A DNA stretch of 5,314 nucleotides from the NCBI GenBank assembly GCA_964483805.1, contig CAZADH010000367.1, forward strand, positions 1 to 5,314. Direction: 5' to 3'. This document shows, one piece after another, positions 1-5,299 of this stretch. How positions within the stretch are numbered: position 1 is the stretch's first letter; each line of letters opens with the position of its first letter. A program made the position numbers and the translations under genes. This stretch comes from CAZADH01 sp964483805. Its GTDB lineage: Bacteria; Muiribacteriota; Ozemobacteria; Ozemobacterales; Ozemobacteraceae. A model generated the notes under the pieces. It was not told the DNA's origin. It saw only the letters and a program-made list of their open reading frames with translations, and did no database searches.

Positions 1-1
1 G

Positions 2-412
2 CAACGCATGGGCAAGACGATCATCATCTCGTCGCACATTCTCAGCGAACTGGCCGACTTTTGCACGGTGGTCGGGATCATCGAGCGCGGCCAGATGCTG
101 GTTTGCGATCATGTCGAGAACGTGCTCAAGATCGGTCAGGCCGAAGAACACGCGGCGGGTCGCGTGTTTCGTTTGCGGGTGCTGGGCGAACCCGAGAACG
201 CGATCGCGTTTCTCGAGGAGACCAAGCGATTCGAGGCGATCGAATTGCTCAAGGGTGGGTTCGTCCAGATGAAGGGCAAGATCGAAGAAGAAGAGATCCC
301 GGCGCTGCTGAGCGACATGCTTGCCTGCGGTCTGAAGGTGGTCGAGTTCTCGGCCCGGGAAGCCAAGCTGGAAGACGTCTTCGTTCGCGTGACGAAAGGT
401 CTGGTGCAGTGA
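2..412 (+). CDS. ABC transporter ATP-binding protein, C-terminal part (5' truncated by window edge)
   Basis: This is the last 136 codons of an ABC ATPase; the frame is open to the left edge, so the true start lies outside and the ATG at 8 is internal. The first visible residues hold the end of the nucleotide-binding domain: beta strand TIIISSH with the switch (H-loop) histidine at codon 35-37, then ILSELADFCTVVGIIERGQ, the usual sequence after it. Walker A, Walker B and the signature motif lie upstream of the window. The rest matches the C-terminal extension seen in many ABC-2 exporters' ATPases (DUF4162-like), ending in the typical LEDVFVRVTKG. The protein would power, on the cytoplasmic side, the permease encoded 43 nt downstream; gene order and spacing suggest one transcript. 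The substrate cannot be read from sequence. Family certainty is high. Confidence 0.93.
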   Translation, partial: QRMGKTIIISSHILSELADFCTVVGIIERGQMLVCDHVENVLKIGQAEEHAAGRVFRLRVLGEPENAIAFLEETKRFEAIELLKGGFVQMKGKIEEEEIPALLSDMLACGLKVVEFSAREAKLEDVFVRVTKGLVQ

Positions 413-455
413 CAGCAACTATACATACAGCGTATTCATATCGAGGCGGTCCCGC

Positions 456-2273
456 ATGAATCTGACCTTACCGCCGATCGTGCATCGCGGCATCGAAAAG
501 CTGATGTCGCGCAATTCGATTGTCTTCAACGCCGTCATGCTCGGCGAGATCTACACGCGCATGCGCGGCAAACGCGCGTATCTGATGATCGGCATTTACC
601 TGCTCGTGTTGTCGATGATCGTGCTGGCCACGTACAGCACGGTCAGCAATTATTACGGGGCCAGCCGCAACCCCGCCGAGATGGGCCGTGAGATGTTCAC
701 GACGATCAGCATGGCCCAGGTTTTCTTCATGGTGTTGTTCATGATCTCGATCACTTCGGGGTCGATCACCCAGGAGCGGGAACAAGGCACGTTTGAGTTC
801 CTGTCGCTGACCCTGATGGCCGAGCACCATATCATCTGGGGCAAACTGATGGCGGCGGTTTCGTTCGTCGCCCTGCTTCTGATGACCGGGCTGCCGGTGA
901 TGACGGTCGCCAACCTGTTGGGCGGGTTTTCGATCTGGGACGTATTGCAAACAGCAATACTGATCGTGCTCGGCGCGGTCAATATCGGCCTGTTCTGTCT
1001 GTACGGGTCGGCGAGTTACCAGAAGACGAGCACCGCCATGGGCGCAAACTTCGGGCGGTTGATTCTCTTCCTCTGGATCAGCGGCGTATTCTTTGCCGAA
1101 GCGACGAACAGTTGGCGTGGTGGCAGCCAGTCGATGCCGGCCATGGGCTTCCTCTTCCTGAATCCCTTCGTGCCAGTATTGGCACTCACCCAGAACTTCC
1201 AGGTGGTCCTGTTCGGCCACGAGATTCCCGGCATCTGGCTGGCGATCCTCGTCACCGTGGGGATGGCGACACTCTTGACCACGTACACCGCGTATCTGCT
1301 GAAACCTGCAGAGAAGCCGCGGCCCGAGTTTCCGTTGCGCACCGGGTTTCTGATCTTCTGGGTGATCAACTACACCGTTTTCGTCGGCGGTTTCTGGCAC
1401 AAGACCGGCATGACCCTCAACGGCCAGGCCTGGGAAGCATTGCTCTATGCCAGCGGTTACGCCCCGGTGCTGTTCCTCTCATTCGCAATTCCGTTGTTGG
1501 TCCGTGCGCCTCACCGCTACATGGAAGTAATCACGGACCAGCGGCGCATCGTCACCCTGATGAACCATGACCTCGTCTATTTCCTGTTGTGCACGTTGGT
1601 GCCGTTTGCCATCGTTGCTTTCGGAGCCAACATGGCTCTCGACTTCGGTTTTTACGGCATGATCCATCTGTTCACCATGGGACTGTTGATGGCGATGTTG
1701 ATTGGCCTGTTCTATTTTCTCCTGGGCACCACCTTGGTGGGCCTGTTGCGGAGCCAACCGAGTCTGGCCCGTTTTCTTGCCTTTGCCGTTATCGCGTTCT
1801 TCCATTTCCAGGCGATCTACTTTGCCTCCTACGACAACTGGAACTACAGACAACACACGTTCACGTTGAATCCCATCGAGAACATGCTGTTGTTCCTGTC
1901 ACCGATCTTCAATTTCTACAGCCTGATCTCGACAAGCTTCCTGCCCGGCAACCTGAATTTCGTCGGCAAAGGTGATCCATTCCCGATTTTGAGCATGGGG
2001 ATCTACATCGGCCTGATCGGGATCCTGGCCCTGGCGATCAAGACGTGGCGTCTGGCCGACCCCGACGATGATCTACCCGGGCGGCGCATGGTCGTGCAGT
2101 TGCCGCGTCGGGCCGCCCCAGGCCGGGATGCCCAGACCGTGGCCGCGGTCGAGGAAAGTGCTGCCGATCTGGCCTCTGAAGACGAGGCCGATGGCGACGA
2201 CTCCCCGCCGGCGCACGCTCCGGCCGGTGGTACCGACAAACCCGAAGCCGACAAACGCGATCCACAAGTCTGA
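456..2273 (+). CDS. ABC-2 type transporter permease, large (605 aa), multi-spanning
   Basis: Integral membrane partner of the upstream ATPase. The ATG at 456 is preceded by GAGGCGG at 443-449, a reasonable Shine-Dalgarno; an internal ATG at residue 17 (504) is a less supported alternative. After a short cytoplasmic N-terminus there are about 12-14 hydrophobic stretches, around residues 40-60, 86-104, 131-152, 163-184, 200-216, 230-254, 257-282, 296-313, 333-349, 373-393, 399-425, 438-457 and 510-528. The ABC-2 hallmark ITQEREQGTFEFLSLTLM is at residues 104-121, just after the second helix, where the coupling region contacts the ATPase. The length is about twice a usual 6-helix ABC-2 subunit, so it may hold two membrane halves in one chain. 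Residues 533-605 form a hydrophilic tail rich in Asp, Glu, Ala and Pro with no hydrophobic segment. Export of a lipid, polysaccharide, drug or protein are all possible; I cannot name the substrate. Confidence 0.92.
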   Translation: MNLTLPPIVHRGIEKLMSRNSIVFNAVMLGEIYTRMRGKRAYLMIGIYLLVLSMIVLATYSTVSNYYGASRNPAEMGREMFTTISMAQVFFMVLFMISITSGSITQEREQGTFEFLSLTLMAEHHIIWGKLMAAVSFVALLLMTGLPVMTVANLLGGFSIWDVLQTAILIVLGAVNIGLFCLYGSASYQKTSTAMGANFGRLILFLWISGVFFAEATNSWRGGSQSMPAMGFLFLNPFVPVLALTQNFQVVLFGHEIPGIWLAILVTVGMATLLTTYTAYLLKPAEKPRPEFPLRTGFLIFWVINYTVFVGGFWHKTGMTLNGQAWEALLYASGYAPVLFLSFAIPLLVRAPHRYMEVITDQRRIVTLMNHDLVYFLLCTLVPFAIVAFGANMALDFGFYGMIHLFTMGLLMAMLIGLFYFLLGTTLVGLLRSQPSLARFLAFAVIAFFHFQAIYFASYDNWNYRQHTFTLNPIENMLLFLSPIFNFYSLISTSFLPGNLNFVGKGDPFPILSMGIYIGLIGILALAIKTWRLADPDDDLPGRRMVVQLPRRAAPGRDAQTVAAVEESAADLASEDEADGDDSPPAHAPAGGTDKPEADKRDPQV

Positions 2274-2323
2274 GTTCGCGTTCTCTGCCCGCACCTGAAA
2301 CCAAGCGCCGGCAATGATGCAGG

Positions 2324-2366
2324 CCCGCCCGCGCACGATGCGCGCAGTGGGCGGTTGCCGCCATGG
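2324..2366. repeat. 43-bp GC-rich direct repeat, copy 1 (REP-like)
   Basis: This copy matches the copy at 2406-2448 at 40 of 43 positions, with starts 82 bp apart. Positions 2325-2354 can fold as a stem: CCGCCC (2325-2330) pairs with GGGCGG (2349-2354) and GCGCA (2331-2335) with TGCGC (2339-2343), leaving a CGA loop and a 5-nt bulge GCAGT. A second stem, GCCGCC (2357-2362) with GGCGGC (2369-2374), follows at its right edge. It lies between two convergent genes and is in neither reading frame. A foldable, GC-rich, intergenic, duplicated element resembles REP/BIME-type repeats, but whether it is dispersed in the genome cannot be seen here. Confidence 0.75.
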
Positions 2367-2372
2367 AAGGCG

Positions 2373-2394
2373 GCCCGAAACGTCAGTTTCGGGC
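2373..2394. other. Perfect 9-bp hairpin between the two repeat copies
   Basis: GCCCGAAAC (2373-2381) and GTTTCGGGC (2386-2394) are exact reverse complements around a GTCA loop. It lies 100 nt after the permease stop codon and could mark the 3' end of that transcript. It has no T-tract on the right (GGTGCAAACG follows), so it is not a standard intrinsic terminator; it may be an RNA-end-stabilising or Rho-assisted structure, or part of the repeat unit. Confidence 0.6.
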
Positions 2395-2405
2395 GGTGCA
2401 AACGA

Positions 2406-2448
2406 CCCGCCCGCGCACGATGCCCGCAGTGGGCGCTTGCCGCAATGG
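2406..2448. repeat. 43-bp GC-rich direct repeat, copy 2 (REP-like)
   Basis: Second copy of the element at 2324-2366, differing at three positions (2424 C for G, 2436 C for G, 2444 A for C). The changes weaken the long stem of copy 1: the inner right arm becomes TGCCC and the outer one GGGCGC. A small stem CCGC/GCGG with loop AATGGC remains at 2440-2453. The differences are not compensatory, so this copy may be decaying or the fold may not be what is conserved. Confidence 0.75.
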
Positions 2449-2467
2449 CGCGGTGGCGCACACTTTG

Positions 2468-2518
2468 TAAATACAAAACGACACCCCCGCCCCTCGCCGA
2501 CCGGCAAGGAACGGGGGT
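2468..2518 (-). terminator. Probable intrinsic terminator of the minus-strand exported-protein gene
   Basis: ACCCCCG (2483-2489) and CGGGGGT (2512-2518) form a 7-bp stem. Inside it CCT and GCC (2492-2498 region) pair with GGC and AGG around a GACC loop with one mismatch. Read on the minus strand it starts 21 nt after the TGA at 2540-2542 and is followed by the T-rich stretch GTCGTTTTGTATTT, as expected of a Rho-independent terminator. In the + direction the tail is TATTATCT, weaker, so it may also help stop the convergent permease transcript. Confidence 0.68.
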
Positions 2519-2539
2519 ATTATCTGGGGTCGCGTCAGT

Positions 2540-3010
2540 TCAGTTGCTGCCGCTGGCGCTGCCGCTGCCCGCGTCGGCCGGAGCAGGTGTCGCCGGAGCC
2601 GGAGCCGGGGCAGGAGCTGGAGCTGGGGCTGGAGCCGCCGCACCGACTTCCTCGAACGAGTCGACCTTGATGGCGGCACGCGGATGCTTTTCGTTGGCGG
2701 GTTTCAAGTTGCCCACGACCTTGATCGTCTTGCCGTCGAGCTTCTGAATCTGCTTGCAGGGCTTGCCCAGAAGAACGAACACGTCAGCACCAACGGTCAG
2801 GGTCACGATGTCGAATTTCGCCTTGGGGTCGGTCTTGGGTTCGACCTTGACGACACCGGTCTTCTCGACCGTTTCACCCTTGTGCTTGCCCGCTTTGCCG
2901 GGTTTGTCGGCTTTCGGGGTCGGGGCAGCACCGCTGCCCTCGGCAAACAACACGCCGGCGGCCATGAACATGACAACGACTGCGAGAACGAGCGAACGAT
3001 ACTTCATCAT
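2540..3010 (-). CDS. Small exported protein with possible OB-fold-like domain and Ala-Pro repeat tail
   Basis: A 156-aa protein on the minus strand. The start at 3010 (MMKYRSLVLAVVV) is set by AGGAGG at 3015-3020; the second ATG at 3007 has the better 7-nt spacing and is equally possible. An upstream ATG at 3058 would put 16 extra residues before the signal peptide and has no such site. Residues 3-23 form a signal peptide (Lys-Tyr-Arg, hydrophobic core, cleavage probably after LFA before EGSG), so the protein should be periplasmic or surface exposed. A Lys-rich linker (30-50) leads to a compact domain at about 50-122 with alternating beta-type strands (TGVVKVE, FDIVTLTVGADVFVLLG, LDGKTIKVVGNLK, AAIKVDSFEEV); the pattern recalls OB-fold proteins, an inference only. 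Cys85 is the only cysteine. Residues 126-145 are an Ala-Pro repeat, then a Gly/Ser end. No enzymatic motif is visible and the function is unknown. Confidence 0.85.
   Translation of the reverse strand: MMKYRSLVLAVVVMFMAAGVLFAEGSGAAPTPKADKPGKAGKHKGETVEKTGVVKVEPKTDPKAKFDIVTLTVGADVFVLLGKPCKQIQKLDGKTIKVVGNLKPANEKHPRAAIKVDSFEEVGAAAPAPAPAPAPAPAPATPAPADAGSGSASGSN
2595..2636. repeat. Hexanucleotide repeat encoding the Ala-Pro tail
   Basis: On the + strand seven hexamers run in series: GGAGCC, GGAGCC, GGGGCA, GGAGCT, GGAGCT, GGGGCT, GGAGCC. The order A-A-B, A-A-B, A suggests an 18-bp unit duplicated after the hexamer itself was duplicated. Each hexamer equals one Ala-Pro pair in the minus-strand gene, so gain or loss of units keeps the frame. 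Confidence 0.8.
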
Positions 3011-3014
3011 ACTT

Positions 3015-3020
3015 CCTCCT
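3015..3020 (-). promoter_or_regulatory. Perfect Shine-Dalgarno AGGAGG of the exported-protein gene
   Basis: Read on the minus strand the sequence is AGGAGGAAGTATGATG. The spacing is 4 nt to the ATG at 3010 and 7 nt to the ATG at 3007. This decides against the upstream ATG at 3058 and shows the host uses canonical ribosome binding sites, in contrast to the divergent operon. Confidence 0.85.
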
Positions 3021-3118
3021 CGAGATGCGATTTGCGTGCACGACGACATGCCGCGCACCGCAGATGCCTGCCGGAAACACCCGGCTCAGAGGTGCCCAGA
3101 AGACATCTGTTGGCGCTG

Positions 3119-3147
3119 ATCATAGCCATGGAGCAACGTTGATGCAA
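3119..3147 (-). promoter_or_regulatory. Candidate sigma70-type promoter for the exported-protein gene
   Basis: On the minus strand TTGCAT (3142-3147) is separated by 17 bp from TATGAT (3119-3124; 5 of 6 consensus bases). The -35 matches only 3 of 6. Transcription would start near 3112, giving a leader of about 100 nt, which contains a small GCCGG/CCGGC stem at 3070-3085. Weak evidence; other promoters are possible. Confidence 0.35.
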
Positions 3148-3249
3148 GTGGCATATATCGCAATGGCGAGTGGCGCAGGAAGCGGACGCGTCAACGACTC
3201 AGGCGTTTGTGCGCTGCAATTGCGGCACAGCGAATCTTTTGCAAAGGTG

Positions 3250-3278
3250 TTGAGCGGGTGAACAACCTCTGCTATAAT
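3250..3278 (+). promoter_or_regulatory. Sigma70-type promoter of the PAS/HATPase/PycTM-like operon
   Basis: TTGAGC (3250-3255; 4 of 6) and a perfect TATAAT (3273-3278) are separated by exactly 17 bp. Transcription is expected around 3284-3286, only about 3-5 nt before the ATG at 3289, so the message should be leaderless or nearly so. It is the best promoter match I find in the window and sits directly upstream of the operon. A GCAATTGC palindrome lies at 3216-3223, upstream of the -35. Confidence 0.75.
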
Positions 3279-3290
3279 CGCAACGATTAT
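3274..3290. promoter_or_regulatory. 7-3-7 inverted repeat over the -10 box and start codon (possible operator)
   Basis: ATAATCG (3274-3280) and CGATTAT (3284-3290) are exact reverse complements around CAA. The left arm contains five bases of the TATAAT box and the right arm the first two bases of the ATG, with the expected transcription start between. A dimeric regulator bound here would block the promoter. No regulator gene is identified; the dyad is plain, the role is inferred. Confidence 0.45.
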
Positions 3291-4311
3291 GGAACGCAAA
3301 CCGACAACCACAGTCGAAGACCAACACGAGCATCAACTGATCGCGCTTGCGCTCGACAGTCTGCCCAACGGGGTCATGATCACCGATACCCAGTATCGGA
3401 TCACCTTGGTGAATCGGCAGGCGCGACACATGTTGGGGTTGTCGGCGGTACCTCTGGCCAAGGGTGTCGAAGCGAAGATGGGCGTTATCCTCGAGAAGGT
3501 GCGCTCGCTCGGTGAGCAGCCCGCCCCCTTCCTCATGGTGCTGTTCAAGCCCGAGCGTCTGTTCGTCTGGGTTTATACCAATCCTCTGCGAGGCTTCGAC
3601 GGAGAGTTGCTCGGGTTTGTCATCGAGTTGCGCGACATCACCCAGACGCAAGACTCCACGCGGCGCAGTCTCGAGATTGCCAGCTTCATCGTGCATCGGT
3701 TCCCGGAGTTGTCCGAGCAGTTGTCGAACCAAGTGACTCTGGTCGAGAACCCCGATCTCCAGGGCAAGATGAGCCAACTGCATCGTGAGATCAACCGGCA
3801 GGTCAACAAGCTCGTCGCCTTCACCGAGCTCGAAGCTGGCCCACTGCGCATACAACGTATGCCCATGTGTCCAGACGAGATCCTGAACGCGGCGGTCGAG
3901 CACCATCAGCGACTTGCGGCCGAACACAAACACACCTTCAGTTGCGATCTGAAGTTCGGCGACGAGTTCATCGACGCCGATGAAGACTGGGTCCAGAAGC
4001 TGGTGCACATCCTGATCGAGAATGCGCTCATGTATTCGCCGGAAGGAAGCAGCATCGAGGTGCGCAGCCAACGCACCGAAGACGGCAAGTTCCGGTGCAT
4101 CATTCGCAACCCGGTCGAAGTTCCCCCCGACCAAGACGAAGCAGAACGTTTGTTCGACCTGCATCGACAACTGCAGGAATTCGAAGCATCGCTCGACGAA
4201 GATTTCAGCCTCGAGTTGCCGCTGGCGCGCCAGATTGTCCAGGCGCATGGTGGGTTGATCGCCATCGACCCCGGCAACGATCTGGTCTTCTCGGTAGCGT
4301 TTGAAATCTGA
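3289..4311 (+). CDS. PAS-domain histidine-kinase-like protein with degenerate ATP-binding domain
   Basis: A 340-aa soluble protein, first gene of a three-gene operon. The start is secure: the in-frame TGA at 3259 leaves no other ATG, GTG or TTG, and the PAS domain begins soon after. Residues about 15-117 are a PAS sensor domain (LDSLPNGVMITDTQYRITLVN, ending GFVIELRDITQTQ). A helical dimerisation-like region covers 122-185; H136 in FIVHRFPEL sits where an H-box histidine could be, but the motif is not canonical. The HATPase-like domain covers about 233-340: an N-box-like ILIENALMYSPEG (N245) and a clear end motif PLARQIVQAHGGLI. The glycine-rich boxes are lost: the DxGxG position reads RNPVEV (273-278) and the GxGLGL position reads FSLEL (306-310). 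It therefore looks like a pseudokinase that senses a cue through PAS and signals by protein contact. No membrane segment is present. Its stop overlaps the next start by one base. Confidence 0.88.
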   Translation: MERKPTTTVEDQHEHQLIALALDSLPNGVMITDTQYRITLVNRQARHMLGLSAVPLAKGVEAKMGVILEKVRSLGEQPAPFLMVLFKPERLFVWVYTNPLRGFDGELLGFVIELRDITQTQDSTRRSLEIASFIVHRFPELSEQLSNQVTLVENPDLQGKMSQLHREINRQVNKLVAFTELEAGPLRIQRMPMCPDEILNAAVEHHQRLAAEHKHTFSCDLKFGDEFIDADEDWVQKLVHILIENALMYSPEGSSIEVRSQRTEDGKFRCIIRNPVEVPPDQDEAERLFDLHRQLQEFEASLDEDFSLELPLARQIVQAHGGLIAIDPGNDLVFSVAFEI

Positions 4312-4766
4312 TGTCAAAATTCATTCCGCGAACCCTTGCCCATCAGCTCGTCATCAAGCCGAAGCTCGAGAACCTCGTCGAGGTGCAGAGATTCGTGCAG
4401 GCCCACTTGGCCCCGGCCAACCCACCGGCCGATTTTGTGCGCCAGATGAAACTGGTCGTCGACGAGTCGGTGACCAATGCCATCGATCACGGTGCTGCCA
4501 ACACGGGGGTCGGCGAAGTGCGCATCAGTGTCGAGATCGTCGATGATTCGTTTCAGATGATCGTCGAAGATTTTCACGGCCGCCTGTTCGATCCCGAGTA
4601 TTTCCAGCGTATTGCTATGGTCCGCGACTGGGGCAAAGGCGGACGCGGCATCCTTTTGATCCACGGCTACATGGATCACGTGTCATACTTGATCGAAGAG
4701 GGCAAGCATACCCTCCTCTACATGGAGAAAAAGATCCCCCGGCCCGCTCCTGCAGCGAAGTCATGA
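4311..4766 (+). CDS. RsbW-like anti-sigma factor type ATPase/serine kinase (HATPase_c_2)
   Basis: A 151-aa single-domain GHKL ATPase. In the RsbW/SpoIIAB family such proteins bind a sigma factor or phosphorylate a STAS-domain antagonist. Residues 13-30 match the family's opening strand and helix (LVIKPKLENLVEVQRFVQ). The N-box is LVVDESVTNAIDHG with E52, N56 and H60-G61. The second box is EDFHGRLFDP (D87, G90), and the glycine loop with following helix is GKGGRGILLIHGYMDHVSY (108-126), close to the family form GGRGLxLI...MDEV. The ATP site thus looks intact, unlike the neighbour upstream. The start ATG shares its A with the preceding TGA (TGATG) and has no Shine-Dalgarno, so translation is probably coupled. 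The stop overlaps the next gene by 4 nt. No STAS protein, sigma factor or PP2C phosphatase is in the window, so the partner is unknown. Confidence 0.9.
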   Translation: MSKFIPRTLAHQLVIKPKLENLVEVQRFVQAHLAPANPPADFVRQMKLVVDESVTNAIDHGAANTGVGEVRISVEIVDDSFQMIVEDFHGRLFDPEYFQRIAMVRDWGKGGRGILLIHGYMDHVSYLIEEGKHTLLYMEKKIPRPAPAAKS

Positions 4767-5299
4767 TCGACAAGGCTTCCCGGGCCCCGTTTCACCCGAA
4801 GGAAGAGATCACTCTCGGGTTCCACATTCTCAATTACAATCAGGGCTTGGTGCAGTTTGCCGACAGCAAGGCGCACGCGCTGCTCCTGATCAACTCGATC
4901 TTCATCGCTTCGCTCGGTCCGTTTCTCGAGAAGTTGTCGACAGCCTCGCCGATGCCCGATCGGGTCAAGGTCGTATTGGCCGTGTTCGGCGTTACGGCGG
5001 TTGTGTCGATCATCGCCTCGCTGGCGGTGTTCGTGACGCGGAATCCGCCCATCTCGGCCCACCGCAGCAACGGCCTGGTCTACTTCGGCGACATTCTCCA
5101 GAAGAAGAACGTCGACTCCTACATTCACGAAGTGCGCCACATCGAGTGCGGGCAGTTCCAGGAGCAGTTGTTGGCCAACGCCTACGACGTGTCGCACATT
5201 GCGGCCCGCAAGTTCGCGATCTATGGGTTCGGCCAGTTGGCGACCCTGGTTTCGTGTGCCAGTTGGATCATCACGATCCTGTTCTGCTGCTTCGGTTAG
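4763..5299 (+). CDS. PycTM-like (DUF5706) transmembrane protein, Pycsar-effector type
   Basis: A 178-aa membrane protein starting in an ATGA overlap with the anti-sigma-type gene; only a weak GCGAAG precedes the ATG. Features I associate with the PycTM/DUF5706 family appear in order: a helix ending in FADSKAHALLLIN (residues 32-44) that runs into TM1 (about 37-55), TM2 at about 68-92 followed by VTRNPP, the motif GLVYFGDI (104-111), a soluble helical stretch with YIHEV and LLANAYDVSHIAARKF (120-151), and TM3 at about 153-176 near the C-terminus. In Pycsar, the protein of this family responds to cCMP or cUMP made by PycC and impairs the inner membrane, stopping phage spread. No cyclase is visible here, and only 15 nt follow the stop in the window. 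The assignment is by eye; a family member with a housekeeping or signalling role is also possible. Confidence 0.8.
   Translation: MIDKASRAPFHPKEEITLGFHILNYNQGLVQFADSKAHALLLINSIFIASLGPFLEKLSTASPMPDRVKVVLAVFGVTAVVSIIASLAVFVTRNPPISAHRSNGLVYFGDILQKKNVDSYIHEVRHIECGQFQEQLLANAYDVSHIAARKFAIYGFGQLATLVSCASWIITILFCCFG

Noticed and set aside
413..455. Possible internal promoter in the ATPase-permease gap (TATACAT near 420)
   Set aside because: No -35 partner at proper spacing was found, and the 43-nt gap is normal within an operon.
468..1400. Minus-strand open frame of 310 codons inside the permease gene
   Set aside because: Its translation is rich in His, Gln, Arg and Asp without hydrophobic core or motif, while the + strand encodes a convincing multi-spanning permease with the ABC-2 EREQGTFEFL motif.
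2324..2448. Two-repeat array considered as a minimal CRISPR
   Set aside because: There are only two copies, 43 bp long and GC-rich, and the 39-nt interval contains its own perfect hairpin rather than a spacer-like sequence; no cas gene is nearby.
3011..3058. Extension of the exported protein to the upstream ATG at 3058
   Set aside because: It would place 16 residues before a normal signal peptide and read through the AGGAGG site that sits correctly before the ATGs at 3010 and 3007.
2684..3142. Plus-strand open frame of 152 codons over the exported-protein gene
   Set aside because: The minus strand has a perfect Shine-Dalgarno, a signal peptide and a following terminator; the plus frame has none of these.
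3199..4317. Long minus-strand open frame (372 codons) opposite the PAS/HATPase gene
   Set aside because: It lies almost exactly antisense to a gene with clear PAS and HATPase motifs. Its translation shows no recognisable domain and has the composition expected of the reverse strand of a GC-rich gene.
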